Notes: a model not told the origin generated them from the letters alone. DNA of 49,315 nt from an uncultured Lachnospiraceae bacterium (GCA_944381515.1 CALWLM010000075.1:1-49315); one strand, 5' to 3'; positions 35,181 to 44,629 are shown, counted from the stretch's first letter. Numbers and translations: made by a program.

Positions 35181-37976
35181 ATGGCGATAGAGAAGATGAG
35201 AGTACATGAACTGGCAAAGGAATTAGACAAAACCAGCAAGGAGGTGCTGGAAGCCTGCAAGAAATGCGGGATTTCAGCCAACAGCGCCATGAACGTGCTG
35301 ACAGATAAGGATGTGGAGGCCCTGAAAAAGGAGCTGGTTCCCCCGCCGCCCAAGAAGAGACTGACGGCAGTTTTCCGTCCTCAGAACAGCGCGCAGGGCA
35401 GGCCCGGTCCCAGAAGCGGCGCTGCGGGCCAGGCAAGCCGGCCTCAGGGGCAGTCCGGACAGCCGGGACGTCCTGCGGCTCCGGCAGCCGGCAGCCGGGA
35501 CGGACAGGGAGCCAATACACCTGGACGTCCGGCTCCTCAGCCTGCAGCCCAGGCCCAGCAGGGTCAGCAGACGCAGCCGGTTTCTCAGCCGGCAGCCCAG
35601 TCTGCGCCCAGAAAGGAGGAGGCGTCAAAGCCCCAGGGCAATGCCAATGCTCAGGGAAGACGTCCCGAATCCAGACAAGGGGAGGTAAGAGCTCAGGAGG
35701 CCCGTCCTCAGAGCGATCGGGGGGCTGGTTCCCGTCCCCAGGGAGAGCGCGCAGGGGAGCGGCGTGACGGCCAGAGACAGGGAGACCGTCCTGTGGGCCA
35801 GAGAGGGGATCGTCCCTTTAACCGCGATGGTCAGAGACAGGGAGACCGCCCTGCGGGCCAGAGAGGAGATCGTTCCTTTAACCGTGACGGCCAGAGACAG
35901 GGCGATCGTCCGGCCGGCGGTCAGAGACAGGGGGACCGCCGCGATGGTCAGAGACCTCCCTATAGCCGCGACGGGGCAGGACAGGGCCGTCCTCAGGGAG
36001 GCGCCAGAAACGATGGCAGAGGCGGCAGCCGTGCGCCTCGCACCGGCGGAGGAGATTCTCTGCCCATGGGCAAGCCTTCGGCTAAGCAGGCGCCCAAGCC
36101 CAAGACCAATACCAGGCAGGACCGCAAGCGCAATGAGAAGCAGGAAGCAGAGGAGATGTTCTTAAAGAAAGGGCAGAAGCCGGGAAGCCGTCCGGCTAAG
36201 GCCGCCGCCGTACAGGAGGAGATCAAGACCATCGTACTGCCGGACCGCCTGACCATCAAAGAGCTGGCAGACAAGATGAAGATCCAGCCCTCGGCCATAG
36301 TAAAGAAGCTGTTTATGGCCGGCAAGATTGTAACCATCAATCAGGAGATCGACTTCGATATGGCGGAGGAGATCGCTGTTGATTATGATATTTTGTGCGA
36401 GCACGAGGTGAAGGTAGATGTGCTGGCAGAGCTTCTCAAGGATACCGAGGATAAGGAAGAGGATATGGTGAAGCGTCCGCCGGTTGTCTGCGTTATGGGT
36501 CACGTTGACCATGGTAAGACTTCCCTGCTGGATGCCATCCGCTCCACCCATGTGACGGATAAAGAGGCGGGCGGCATTACCCAGCACATCGGCGCATATG
36601 TGGTTGAGTGCAACGGCGAGCCTATCACTTTCTTAGACACGCCCGGCCACGAGGCATTTACGGCTATGCGAATGAGAGGAGCTCAGTCCACCGATATTGC
36701 CATCCTGGTGGTAGCCGCCGATGACGGCGTTATGCCTCAGACGGTGGAGGCCATCAGCCATGCCAAAGCTGCGGGAGTAGAGATTATCGTTGCCATCAAT
36801 AAGATTGATAAGCCCGGAGCCAATATAGAAAAGGTAAAGCAGGAGCTGACCGAGTATGAGCTGATTCCCGAGGACTGGGGCGGCAGCACCATCTTTGTGC
36901 CGGTGTCTGCCCACACCAAGGAAGGCATTGACACCCTGCTGGAGATGATTCTGTTAGCTGCCGAGGTGAAGGAATTGAAGGCCAACCCGAATCGCCGGGC
37001 CAGAGGTCTGGTGATTGAGGCGGAGCTTGATAAGGGCAAGGGTCCCGTGGCCACCGTCCTGGTGCAGAAGGGTACCCTCCATGTGGGCGACAGCATTGCC
37101 GTGGGTCCCTGCTACGGAAAGGTTCGCGCGATGATGGACGACAAGGGACGCCGGGTCAAGGAGGCAGGTCCCTCCATGCCGGTGGAGATTCTGGGTCTTA
37201 ATAACGTACCCGGAGCCGGTGAGATCTTTGTAGTTACGCCGACTGAGAAGGACGCCAGAAGCTTTGCCGAAACCTTTATTTCCGAGGGCAGAGAGAGACT
37301 TCTGGAGGAGACCAAGCAGAAGATGTCTCTGGATGATCTGTTCAGTCAGATTAAGGCGGGCAATGTAAAGGAGCTCAACATTGTGGTCAAGGCCGACGTG
37401 CAGGGCTCCGTGGAGGCAGTAAAGCAGAGCCTGCTCAAGCTCTCCAATGAGGAAGTGGTGGTCAAGATCATCCACGGCGGCGTCGGCGCAATCAACGAGT
37501 CCGACGTGACCCTGGCGGCCACCTCCAACGCTATCATTATCGGCTTCAACGTTCGCCCGGATGCTACGGCAAAGTCTATTGCCGAGAGAGAAAAGGTGGA
37601 TGTACGCCTGTACAAGGTAATTTACCAGGCCATCGAAGATGTGGAGGCTGCCATGAAGGGTATGCTGGACCCTGTCTTCGAGGAGAAGGTTATCGGCCAT
37701 GCCATTGTGCGCCAGCTGTTTAAGGCCTCCGGCGTCGGCACCATCGCCGGTTCCTTCGTCACCGACGGCAAATTCCAGAGGGGCTGCAAGGTCCGCATCA
37801 GCCGGGAAGGCGAGCAGATCTTTGAGGGCGGCCTGGCTTCCCTGAAGCGCTTTAAGGACGATGTGAAGGAAGTTGCCAAGGGTTATGAGTGCGGTCTGGT
37901 CTTTGAGGGCTTTAACGACCTGCAGGTGGATGATATTATAGAGGCATATACCATGGTGGAGGTGCCCAGACAGTAA
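35181..37976 (+). CDS. infB: Translation initiation factor IF-2
   Basis: GTPase placing initiator tRNA on the ribosome. Residues 1-55 hold the first IF2_N domain ([21 protein letters not shown]); about 55-330 is a disordered Gln/Arg/Gly/Pro-rich stretch with 20-residue repeats; a second IF2_N follows. G1 is GHVDHGKT at 440-447, with [18 protein letters not shown] and the C-terminal domains intact. 931 residues, long because of the linker. The start is 2 bp after the YlxQ stop codon. Confidence 0.97.
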   Translation: MAIEKMRVHELAKELDKTSKEVLEACKKCGISANSAMNVLTDKDVEALKKELVPPPPKKRLTAVFRPQNSAQGRPGPRSGAAGQASRPQGQSGQPGRPAAPAAGSRDGQGANTPGRPAPQPAAQAQQGQQTQPVSQPAAQSAPRKEEASKPQGNANAQGRRPESRQGEVRAQEARPQSDRGAGSRPQGERAGERRDGQRQGDRPVGQRGDRPFNRDGQRQGDRPAGQRGDRSFNRDGQRQGDRPAGGQRQGDRRDGQRPPYSRDGAGQGRPQGGARNDGRGGSRAPRTGGGDSLPMGKPSAKQAPKPKTNTRQDRKRNEKQEAEEMFLKKGQKPGSRPAKAAAVQEEIKTIVLPDRLTIKELADKMKIQPSAIVKKLFMAGKIVTINQEIDFDMAEEIAVDYDILCEHEVKVDVLAELLKDTEDKEEDMVKRPPVVCVMGHVDHGKTSLLDAIRSTHVTDKEAGGITQHIGAYVVECNGEPITFLDTPGHEAFTAMRMRGAQSTDIAILVVAADDGVMPQTVEAISHAKAAGVEIIVAINKIDKPGANIEKVKQELTEYELIPEDWGGSTIFVPVSAHTKEGIDTLLEMILLAAEVKELKANPNRRARGLVIEAELDKGKGPVATVLVQKGTLHVGDSIAVGPCYGKVRAMMDDKGRRVKEAGPSMPVEILGLNNVPGAGEIFVVTPTEKDARSFAETFISEGRERLLEETKQKMSLDDLFSQIKAGNVKELNIVVKADVQGSVEAVKQSLLKLSNEEVVVKIIHGGVGAINESDVTLAATSNAIIIGFNVRPDATAKSIAEREKVDVRLYKVIYQAIEDVEAAMKGMLDPVFEEKVIGHAIVRQLFKASGVGTIAGSFVTDGKFQRGCKVRISREGEQIFEGGLASLKRFKDDVKEVAKGYECGLVFEGFNDLQVDDIIEAYTMVEVPRQ
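35766..35965 (+). repeat. 60-bp tandem repeats in infB
   Basis: Period of 60 bp with units starting at 35766, 35826 and 35886, plus a partial, rearranged unit. They encode 20-residue units built on DGQRQGDRP and GQRGDR. The frame is preserved. Confidence 0.85.
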
Positions 37977-38057
37977 GGCGGCGCTTCCCCTTTGCAGGCT
38001 GTATCACGGCCCGGGCCGCAGAACCCGGCTGGATGAGTTAAGACAGAAGGGAGAACC

Positions 38058-38477
38058 ATGAGAAAACGCAGTATTAAAAATATTCGTATCAATTCAGAGG
38101 TGCAGAGAGAGCTGGGAAATATTATCCGCAGCGAGGTAAAGGACCCCAGAATTTCTCCCATGACTACGGTGGTGGACGTATCGGTCACCCCGGACCTTAA
38201 ATATTGCAAGGCATATATCAGTGTGCTGGGCAGCGAGGAGGAGAGGGAAGCGACCATGGCGGGCCTTAAAAGCGCGGAAGGCTATATCCGCAGCCGTCTG
38301 GCCCAGAGCGTCAACCTGCGCAACACGCCGGAGATCACTTTTATCTCCGATCAGTCCATTGCCTACGGTGTGCATATGTCCAAACTGATCGACGAGGTGG
38401 TCTCTGAGATTCCCGAGGAAAGAAGAGACGAGACTGCAGCGGACGAGGAGGGATGGGATGGAGAAGAGAAGGATTGA
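38058..38477 (+). CDS. rbfA: Ribosome-binding factor A
   Basis: Cold-shock and 16S rRNA maturation factor binding the 30S subunit. KH-like fold with INSEVQRELGNIIRSEVKDPRISPMTTVVDVSVTPDLKYCKAYISV and the C-terminal RSRLAQSVNLRNTPEITFISDQS motif. 139 residues with an acidic tail. It overlaps the next gene by 20 bp. Confidence 0.95.
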   Translation: MRKRSIKNIRINSEVQRELGNIIRSEVKDPRISPMTTVVDVSVTPDLKYCKAYISVLGSEEEREATMAGLKSAEGYIRSRLAQSVNLRNTPEITFISDQSIAYGVHMSKLIDEVVSEIPEERRDETAADEEGWDGEEKD

Positions 38478-39417
38478 GCATTTGCTTGGCGGCGAAAGAC
38501 GGATCTGTATCACAGGGCATGTGAGGCCGGACGGGGACTGCGTAGGTTCCTGTCTGGGGCTTCGCAGCTATCTGCTGACTCTGGATGCAACGCTTAAGGT
38601 GGATGTGTTCCTGGAGCCGGCTCCCGCCCCCTTTGCCCTTTTGACAGGCTTTGATGGAATCCGGACATATCAGCAGGAGGACGGAGAGTATGATCTCTGC
38701 TTTGTGCTGGATGCCGGCGAGAGGGGCAGACTGGGAGCAAACGCAGCCTGCCTGGATCATGCGGGGCGAATCGTATGTATCGATCATCACCGGACGCAGC
38801 GAAGCTTTGTTCCGGAGTGCATCGTAGAGCCGGAGGCTTCGGCTACCTGCGAACTTCTCTTCGATCTGATGGATGAGGAGAAAATCAATCTGGAGACGGC
38901 GGAGTGTCTGTATCTGGGGATTGCTCATGATACGGGGGTATTTCGCCATTCCAATGTGACCAGGCATACGATGGAAGCGGCCGGCGTGCTGATTGGCAAG
39001 GGCGTTCGCCATTCCAAGATTGTAAATGACACTTTCTTTTCCAAGACCTATCTGCAAAATCAGCTTTTGGGCCGGGCTCTGGTGGAGAGCATTGTTTTTT
39101 GCGAAGGACAGTGCATTGTCTCCATGGTCAGCTTAAAAACGATGGAATTCTACCGGGCGACCCATGAGGATTTGGAGGGAATTGTAGATCAGCTGCGTCT
39201 TACCCGCGGGGTAGAGGTGGCGATCTTTATCAGTGAGACGGAATTTCAGGTCTATAAGGTCAGCCTGCGTTCCAATGAAAAAGTAGATGTAAGCCGGGTG
39301 GCGGAGTATTTCGGCGGCGGCGGTCATCTGAGAGCGGCAGGCTGCACCATGACGGGAACCTTCTACGATGTGGTCAACAATCTGTCGGAGCAGATTGCTC
39401 CGCAGCTGGGAATGTGA
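38458..39417 (+). CDS. nrnA: DHH/DHHA1 phosphoesterase (NrnA-type nanoRNase)
   Basis: Degrades very short RNA (nanoRNA) and/or pAp. Motif I is GHVRPDGDC with His21, Asp25 and Asp27; motif II Asp85 in VLDAGERGRLG; the DHH triad is Asp109-His110-His111 (CIDHHRT); the DHHA1 domain ends with FGGGGHLRAAGC. 319 residues. Lies between rbfA and truB as in Bacillus and Clostridium relatives. In some bacteria such proteins also cleave linear dinucleotides from cyclic-dinucleotide breakdown. Confidence 0.9.
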   Translation: MEKRRIEHLLGGERRICITGHVRPDGDCVGSCLGLRSYLLTLDATLKVDVFLEPAPAPFALLTGFDGIRTYQQEDGEYDLCFVLDAGERGRLGANAACLDHAGRIVCIDHHRTQRSFVPECIVEPEASATCELLFDLMDEEKINLETAECLYLGIAHDTGVFRHSNVTRHTMEAAGVLIGKGVRHSKIVNDTFFSKTYLQNQLLGRALVESIVFCEGQCIVSMVSLKTMEFYRATHEDLEGIVDQLRLTRGVEVAIFISETEFQVYKVSLRSNEKVDVSRVAEYFGGGGHLRAAGCTMTGTFYDVVNNLSEQIAPQLGM

Positions 39418-39425
39418 CGGCAATG

Positions 39426-40337
39426 ATGAATGGAATTCTAAACGTGTACAAGGAGCGCGGCTTCACCTCCCATGATGTGGTGGCGAAGCTGCGCGGCATC
39501 CTTAAAATGAAGAAAATCGGACATACCGGAACGCTGGATCCCGATGCCTGCGGCGTATTGCCCGTATGCCTGGGACAGGCCACCAAGGTCTGCGGGCTTT
39601 TAACCGATCGAAAAAAGACCTACGAGGCGGTACTGCTTCTGGGAAGGGAGACAGACACCCAGGATACCAGCGGGCAGACTCTGCGGGAGAGACCGGTTAC
39701 GGCCGGCGAGGAGCAGATCCGGCAAACGGTGGGCCGTTTTCTGGGAAGGCAGATGCAGCTTCCCCCTATGTATTCCGCGCTGAAAGTGGGAGGAAAGCGG
39801 CTGTATGAGCTGGCCCGGGAGGGTAAGACGGTAGAGCGTACCCCCAGACCAGTGTTTTTTTATGAAATTGAGATTCTTGCGATTGCTCTTCCCCGGGTGA
39901 AGCTGCGGGTCACCTGTTCCAAGGGGACCTATATTCGCACCCTGTGTCATGATATTGGAGAGGCTCTGGGCTGCGGAGGCTGCATGGAGGAGCTTTTGCG
40001 CACGGAGGTGGAGCCCTTCCGGGTGGAGGAGAGTCTGCGTCTTAGTGAGATAGAGGCCCTGGCGGCCGCAGGACGGGTACAGGAGGTTATCTGGCCGGCG
40101 GACCGTCTCTTTGGGGACTGGCCGGCGGTTTCGGTGCGGGAAGAGTTCTCCCGCTATATGTATAACGGAAATCCCCTGAAGGCACAGTGGCTTGCGTGGA
40201 AGGAGTCTCCTGCCTCCGGACAGGAGCTGCCTTTTATGATCCGTCTGTATACGGAACAGGGTGTTTTCTTCGGCACTTATGAGTTTGACAAAGAGAAGGC
40301 CTGCTATCGGCTGCAGAAGATGTTTTACGGAGGCTGA
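39426..40337 (+). CDS. truB: tRNA pseudouridine-55 synthase
   Basis: Makes pseudouridine 55 in the tRNA T-loop. IGHTGTLDPDACGVLPVCLGQATK contains the catalytic Asp38; the downstream DTSG, YSALKVGGKRLYELAREGK and CSKGTYIRTLCHDIGEALG motifs are conserved. ATG 39423 and GTG 39414 are alternative starts, but MNGILNVYKERGFTSHDVV from 39426 matches the family. The nrnA stop lies 8 bp upstream. Confidence 0.95.
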   Translation: MNGILNVYKERGFTSHDVVAKLRGILKMKKIGHTGTLDPDACGVLPVCLGQATKVCGLLTDRKKTYEAVLLLGRETDTQDTSGQTLRERPVTAGEEQIRQTVGRFLGRQMQLPPMYSALKVGGKRLYELAREGKTVERTPRPVFFYEIEILAIALPRVKLRVTCSKGTYIRTLCHDIGEALGCGGCMEELLRTEVEPFRVEESLRLSEIEALAAAGRVQEVIWPADRLFGDWPAVSVREEFSRYMYNGNPLKAQWLAWKESPASGQELPFMIRLYTEQGVFFGTYEFDKEKACYRLQKMFYGG

Positions 40338-40338
40338 G

Positions 40339-41298
40339 ATGATTTTTTTCAGAAATACGACAGATTTTGACGCAGGTGCGGACAGCGTGGTGACACTGGG
40401 AAAGTTTGACGGCCTGCACCGGGGACATCAGCTGCTGATCCGGGAGGTGCTGCGCATCGGGCGCGATGAGGGACTTAAAACGGTGGTCTTTACCTTTGGC
40501 GTTCATCCTAGGGCGCAGGTGGCCGGAAAGCCCCAGGAGCTTTTGCTGACCAATGAGGAAAAAAGAGAGCGGCTGGAGGCCCAAGGAATCGATATGGAGG
40601 TGGAGTTTCCTTTCAACGATATTACCTCCCATATGCAGCCCCGGGACTTTGTCCGGGAGATCCTGGCCGGAAAGCTGCGGGCCAAGAAGGTCATCGTAGG
40701 CACGGACTTTGGCTTTGGTTACAAGAGAGCCGGCAATGTGGCTCTGCTTCAGGAGATGAGCGCAGAGTGCGGCTTTGAAGTGATCGTCAAGAAAAAGCTG
40801 AAGACCAAGGAGGGGCTGGATATCTCCAGCAGCTATATCAAGGATCTGCTGCGGCTTGGCCATATGGAGCAGGTAAACGGCCTTTTGGGCTATCCTTTCA
40901 GCATCCGCGGACCGGTGGTCCAGGGCAATCACTATGGAAGAACCTTCGGCATGCCGACCATCAATCAGGTGCCGCCGCCGGAAAAGCTGATGCCGCCCAA
41001 CGGAGTCTATGTATCCCGCACCCTTATTGACGGCGTTTCCTACAAGAGCGTTACCAATATCGGCGTCAAGCCTACCATCGACGGGAAATATCCCAAGGGA
41101 GCCGAGACCCATATTCATGACTTTGAACGGGATGTCTACGGACAGACCGTGCAGGTGCAGCTCTATTCCTACGCGCGGCCGGAGATGAAGTTTGAGTCGA
41201 AGGAACAGCTGATCGCTCAGATGCGCCGGGACAGCCGCTCGGCTCTGGACTTCTGGGAAGACGAAAGTCACTGGATCGGAACCCAGTCAGGAAGATGA
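40339..41298 (+). CDS. ribF: Bifunctional riboflavin kinase / FAD synthetase
   Basis: Converts riboflavin to FMN and FMN to FAD, the supply step for every flavoprotein in this window. N-terminal FAD synthetase domain with VVTLGKFDGLHRGHQLL and the VGTDFGFGYKRAGN segment, then the riboflavin kinase domain with GNHYGRTFGMPTIN and PNGVYVSRTLIDG. 319 residues from ATG 40339, one base after the truB stop and after GGAGGCTGAG. The truB-ribF pair is typical of Firmicutes. Confidence 0.96.
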   Translation: MIFFRNTTDFDAGADSVVTLGKFDGLHRGHQLLIREVLRIGRDEGLKTVVFTFGVHPRAQVAGKPQELLLTNEEKRERLEAQGIDMEVEFPFNDITSHMQPRDFVREILAGKLRAKKVIVGTDFGFGYKRAGNVALLQEMSAECGFEVIVKKKLKTKEGLDISSSYIKDLLRLGHMEQVNGLLGYPFSIRGPVVQGNHYGRTFGMPTINQVPPPEKLMPPNGVYVSRTLIDGVSYKSVTNIGVKPTIDGKYPKGAETHIHDFERDVYGQTVQVQLYSYARPEMKFESKEQLIAQMRRDSRSALDFWEDESHWIGTQSGR

Positions 41299-41353
41299 TA
41301 TTTACGGGTTAAACCGGTCAATATTCAGGTCAATATTCAGGGAAAATTTACTG

Positions 41354-41382
41354 TTGACAAAACAACTCCTGATTGCTATAAT
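41354..41382 (+). promoter_or_regulatory. Consensus promoter of the SH3-NlpC/P60 gene
   Basis: Perfect TTGACA (41354-41359), a 17-nt spacer and perfect TATAAT (41377-41382). It is the strongest promoter by sequence in the window. Confidence 0.9.
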
Positions 41383-41387
41383 GTCTT

Positions 41388-41434
41388 CGTAACAAATGTA
41401 ATAATTCCGTAATAACTTGTAGAGAGACCGTAAC
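41388..41434 (+). promoter_or_regulatory. WalR-like site and CGTAA repeats
   Basis: TGTAAT (41397-41402), a 5-nt gap, then CGTAAT (41408-41413) resembles the WalR consensus TGTWAH-N5-TGTWAH with one mismatch. CGTAAC/T also occurs at 41388 and 41429, giving spacings of 20 and 21 nt. The site lies just downstream of the predicted start site, a position suited to repression. Confidence 0.4.
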
Positions 41435-41451
41435 AAACAGGAGCGATGCAT

Positions 41452-42603
41452 ATGAGAAAATCATTTTGGATAAGAACAGGAATGGCGGCCATGACGATGA
41501 GCATGCTGATGGGCGCCGTAGCCATGGCTGATGGAGAGGAGAATGCCAACACTTCAACGGCAGGCCAGTATTCTCTGGATGCAGGCAGCGTTGAGGCGGA
41601 GAACACCGCTAATGTGTCGGGGACCCTGTCTTTGGCCGGCGTTTCCGTTTCTCTGGATGATTATTATTCCACTTTGGAGTCCGGTTCTTATTCACGTGTA
41701 ATTGAGATGGAGCTGGGAGCGGCTACGGACGAGGAGATCGCCCGCAAGGCTTCCGTGCTTGATGAATATGAGAATCTGGGAATCGCCCTTGTGGACAATT
41801 ATCTGAATGTCCGCGAGCTTCCCAGCAGCGAGAATACCAGCCAGATCATCGGCAAGATGATTCATGACACTGCCTGTGAGATTCTGGATTATGCAGATGG
41901 ATGGTATAAGGTTAAATCCGGTCCGGTGACCGGTTATGTGTCTGCGGACTATATTATCACCGGCGATGAAGCGGTGGCAGTGGCCCTGGAGGAGGCAAAG
42001 CTTCGTGCTATTGTCAAGACCGACGGCGGCGAGCTGAATGTTCGCAAGGAGCCCAGCACCGACAGTGAGATTCTGGAAAAGGTCAGCGCGGAGGAGCGCT
42101 ACGAGGTCACCGAGGTTCTGGACGGATGGGTAAAGATCGTTACCCTGACCGGCGAGGAGGGCTATGTATCCTCTGAGTATGTGGAAGTGAAATATGCGCT
42201 GAACGAGGCGGTTGAGTTTACCCCTCCGATGACTTCTTCCAAGAGACTGGCTATTATCGACTATGCACAGCAGTTTTTGGGCAATCCTTACGTCTTTGGC
42301 GGTACCAGCCTGACGCGGGGCACCGACTGCTCTGGCTTTGTAATGCGGGTATTTGAGAACTTTGGCATCTCTCTGAGCCGCACCTCCAAAGCGCAGGCGA
42401 ACAACGGCACGGAGATCAGCTATTCGGAGGCTCAGCCCGGCGACCTGATTTTCTACGGACGTTCCGGCGTCAGCGGCATCGGTCACGTGGGTATCTACCT
42501 GGGCAACGGCAAGATCATCCATGCGGCCAGCAGCCGTACGGGCATTATCATTTCCAACGCCAAGTTTAAGAGCATCCTGAAGGTAGTCAATGTAATTGAC
42601 TGA
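41452..42603 (+). CDS. Secreted SH3 - NlpC/P60 cell-wall hydrolase
   Basis: Exported peptidoglycan endopeptidase, probably cutting the stem peptide between D-Glu and the diamino acid. Signal peptide 1-26 or so (ending GAVAMA), a spacer domain, two bacterial SH3 domains (about 112-170 with LNVRELPSS and 190-248 with LNVRKEPST), then NlpC/P60 with catalytic Cys293 (TDCSGF), His345 (GHVGIY) and His357. 383 residues. ATG 41446 is only 2 nt from AGGAG; ATG 41452 with 8-nt spacing is preferred. It is monocistronic between a strong promoter and a terminator. Confidence 0.93.
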   Translation: MRKSFWIRTGMAAMTMSMLMGAVAMADGEENANTSTAGQYSLDAGSVEAENTANVSGTLSLAGVSVSLDDYYSTLESGSYSRVIEMELGAATDEEIARKASVLDEYENLGIALVDNYLNVRELPSSENTSQIIGKMIHDTACEILDYADGWYKVKSGPVTGYVSADYIITGDEAVAVALEEAKLRAIVKTDGGELNVRKEPSTDSEILEKVSAEERYEVTEVLDGWVKIVTLTGEEGYVSSEYVEVKYALNEAVEFTPPMTSSKRLAIIDYAQQFLGNPYVFGGTSLTRGTDCSGFVMRVFENFGISLSRTSKAQANNGTEISYSEAQPGDLIFYGRSGVSGIGHVGIYLGNGKIIHAASSRTGIIISNAKFKSILKVVNVID

Positions 42604-42636
42604 CGGATCGTGACAGGTAAATACGGATTAAATAAA

Positions 42637-42667
42637 GAGAGACAGTTCCCCGGAGCTGTCTCTTTTG
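42637..42667 (+). terminator. Terminator of the NlpC/P60 gene
   Basis: AGAGACAGTTCC (42638-42649) pairs with GGAGCTGTCTCT (42652-42663) over 12 bp with one wobble, followed by TTT. Confidence 0.75.
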
Positions 42668-42782
42668 GTATATACGGCTGAAATTTGCCTCCGCAAAACT
42701 TTTGGACAGTGATACATTATCATGCAAAACCATATGTGCAAAAAATAGTACGCAGGTTAAGATAAATTGTTAAATAAATGAC

Positions 42783-42811
42783 TTTACAAATTGGGCAGAG
42801 TATGATATTCT
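42783..42811 (+). promoter_or_regulatory. Promoter of the second fumarate-reductase-like gene
   Basis: TTTACA (42783-42788), a 17-nt spacer and TATTCT (42806-42811). The 115 bp upstream are AT-rich and contain short inverted repeats (GATA-cat-TATC near 42711), possible regulator sites. Confidence 0.65.
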
Positions 42812-42853
42812 TTGGACGTTGCTTAAAATCAATACTTTTTCAGGAGGAAAGTA

Positions 42854-44500
42854 ATGAAAAGAATTATTAGCTTTGTACTGATCGCAGCAATGGTTCTGAT
42901 GGCTGCCGGCTGCTCCGGCACCACCGATGGAACTGCTGCCGAGACGACGGCTGCCGCCACCCAGGGCGAAACCGCTGCTGAGACCGTGGAGGAGACGGAG
43001 GCTGCAGCTTCTGACATGGAGTGCGATATCGTTATCGTGGGCGCTGGCGGAGCCGGCCTGACCGCTGCTCTGCAGGCCGTAGAGAACGGAGCGGAGAATG
43101 TCATCATCGTGGAGAAGATGTCCATGACCGGCGGCAATTCGGTTCGTTCCACCGGCGGCATGAACGCAGCCAAGACCCCCAATCAGGATGCGAACGAGTT
43201 CGCAGAGAATGCCGGTGTAGAGGCTACTTTGCAGAGCGCAGCTGAGGATTATGCAGATAATGCAGATATCACTGCTCTGGCTGAGACCGTGCAGGCTCAG
43301 TATGATGAGTATCTGGCAAATCCTGAGGGATATTTTGACAGCGTGGAGCTGTTTGAGCTGGATACTCTGATCGGCGGCCATGGCCTCAACAATGTGGAGC
43401 TGGTTAAGGCTCTGGCTGAGAATTCCGCCGACGCTATTGTATGGCTGCGTGAGAGCCAGGGCGCTGATCTGAGCCAGGTAGGCCAGTTTGGCGGCGCCAG
43501 CGTAAAGCGTATCCACAAGCCCGTGGATGAGGAGGGCAAGACCCTGTCCGTAGGTTCTTACCTGATTCCGATTCTGACGGCTAACTGCAATGAGAGCGAG
43601 AACATTCAGATTCTGTTTGAGACTCCCGCTACGGAGATCATCATGGAGAATGGAGCTGCCGTAGGCGTCGTAGTAAACGATGGGGAGAATGAGTTCAACA
43701 TCCATGCCGGCGCTGTTGTTCTGGCCAGCGGCGGTTTTGGCGGAAACAATGAGATGGTTGCTCAGTACAAGCCTGAGTACGATGGATATATCACCACCAA
43801 TGCCCCCGGCATCGATGGCGACGGCATCGTAATGGGAGAGGCTGTTGGAGCTGCTACGGTTGATATGGATCAGATTCAGCTGCATCCCACTGTGAATCCA
43901 GATACCAGCGCTCTGATTACCGAGGGTCTGCGCGGCGATGGCGCTATCCTGGTGAACACCAACGGCGAGCGTTTTATCGATGAGGTAGGAACCCGCGACG
44001 TGGTATCTGCCGCTGAGTTTGCTCAGCCTGGTCAGATGGCTTACCTGATCGTTGATCAGGCGATGGTGGATGCTTCCTCTGTTATCGCCGGCTACATCAA
44101 GCAGGGCCTGACCGTTTCCGGTGAGACCTATGAAGAGCTGGCTGAGACCCTGGGCATTGATCCTGCTACCTTCGCCGAGACCATGAACACCTGGAACGGC
44201 TATGTGGAGGCAGGCGAGGACCCTGACTTTGGACGCGTATCCTTTGCAAATCCTCTGAACACCGCTCCTTACTATGCGATCGCTGTGACTCCCGGTGTGC
44301 ATCACACCATGGGCGGTCTGGAGATCAACACCAACGCTGAGGTGTTAAGCACCGAGGGCGAGGTTATCCCCGGACTGTATGCTGCCGGCGAAGTAACCGG
44401 AGGCGTGCATGGATCTAACCGTCTGGGCGGCAACGCTGTGGCTGACTTCGTAGTATTTGGCCGCATTGCCGGCGCCAGCGCTCAGGCTTATGTGGGCTGA
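42854..44500 (+). CDS. Lipoprotein fumarate-reductase-like flavoprotein without FMN domain
   Basis: Surface-anchored FAD reductase, paralogous to the protein encoded at 4402-6420 but lacking FMN_bind domains. Signal peptide with lipobox AAGC (Cys20) and a Thr/Ala/Glu-rich linker to residue 55. The FAD loop is GAGGAG (63-68). Catalytic equivalents of flavocytochrome c3 are complete: His344 (QLHPT), Glu357, Arg360, Arg381 (TRDVV), His483/484 (HHTMGG), Arg523 (SNRLGG). Without a built-in FMN domain it needs an external donor; FMN1 or FMN2 would fit. The acceptor could be fumarate, urocanate or another unsaturated acid. It is monocistronic, 548 residues, with GGAGGAAAGTA before the ATG. Confidence 0.9.
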   Translation: MKRIISFVLIAAMVLMAAGCSGTTDGTAAETTAAATQGETAAETVEETEAAASDMECDIVIVGAGGAGLTAALQAVENGAENVIIVEKMSMTGGNSVRSTGGMNAAKTPNQDANEFAENAGVEATLQSAAEDYADNADITALAETVQAQYDEYLANPEGYFDSVELFELDTLIGGHGLNNVELVKALAENSADAIVWLRESQGADLSQVGQFGGASVKRIHKPVDEEGKTLSVGSYLIPILTANCNESENIQILFETPATEIIMENGAAVGVVVNDGENEFNIHAGAVVLASGGFGGNNEMVAQYKPEYDGYITTNAPGIDGDGIVMGEAVGAATVDMDQIQLHPTVNPDTSALITEGLRGDGAILVNTNGERFIDEVGTRDVVSAAEFAQPGQMAYLIVDQAMVDASSVIAGYIKQGLTVSGETYEELAETLGIDPATFAETMNTWNGYVEAGEDPDFGRVSFANPLNTAPYYAIAVTPGVHHTMGGLEINTNAEVLSTEGEVIPGLYAAGEVTGGVHGSNRLGGNAVADFVVFGRIAGASAQAYVG

Positions 44501-44559
44501 GTAAGTCCCCTGACTTACGAAAGCAAAACAGGCATTTAAGTTAAAGAAGCAATAGAGAA

Positions 44560-44597
44560 GATGGGCAGGAGCTTTACGGCTTTTGCCCGTCTTTTTC
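44560..44597 (+). terminator. Terminator of the second flavoprotein gene
   Basis: GATGGGCAGGAGC (44560-44572) pairs with GCTTTTGCCCGTC (44579-44591) including wobbles, then TTTTTC. An extra perfect hairpin GTAAGTC-ccct-GACTTAC (44501-44518) directly follows the stop codon. Confidence 0.85.
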
Positions 44598-44600
44598 TTA

Positions 44601-44629
44601 TTTATTCCCCTTCGCAGATGTGGTATACT
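44601..44629 (+). promoter_or_regulatory. Promoter of the two-component operon
   Basis: TTTATT (44601-44606), a 17-nt spacer and TATACT (44624-44629) with TGG before it (extended -10). Confidence 0.55.

Noticed and set aside
35766..35965. CRISPR-like array
   Set aside because: The 60-bp units are in frame inside infB and encode protein repeats; there is no repeat-spacer structure.
42770..44305. A 511-codon minus-strand open frame
   Set aside because: Shadow of the flavoprotein gene at 42854-44500, which has lipobox, FAD loop and catalytic residues.
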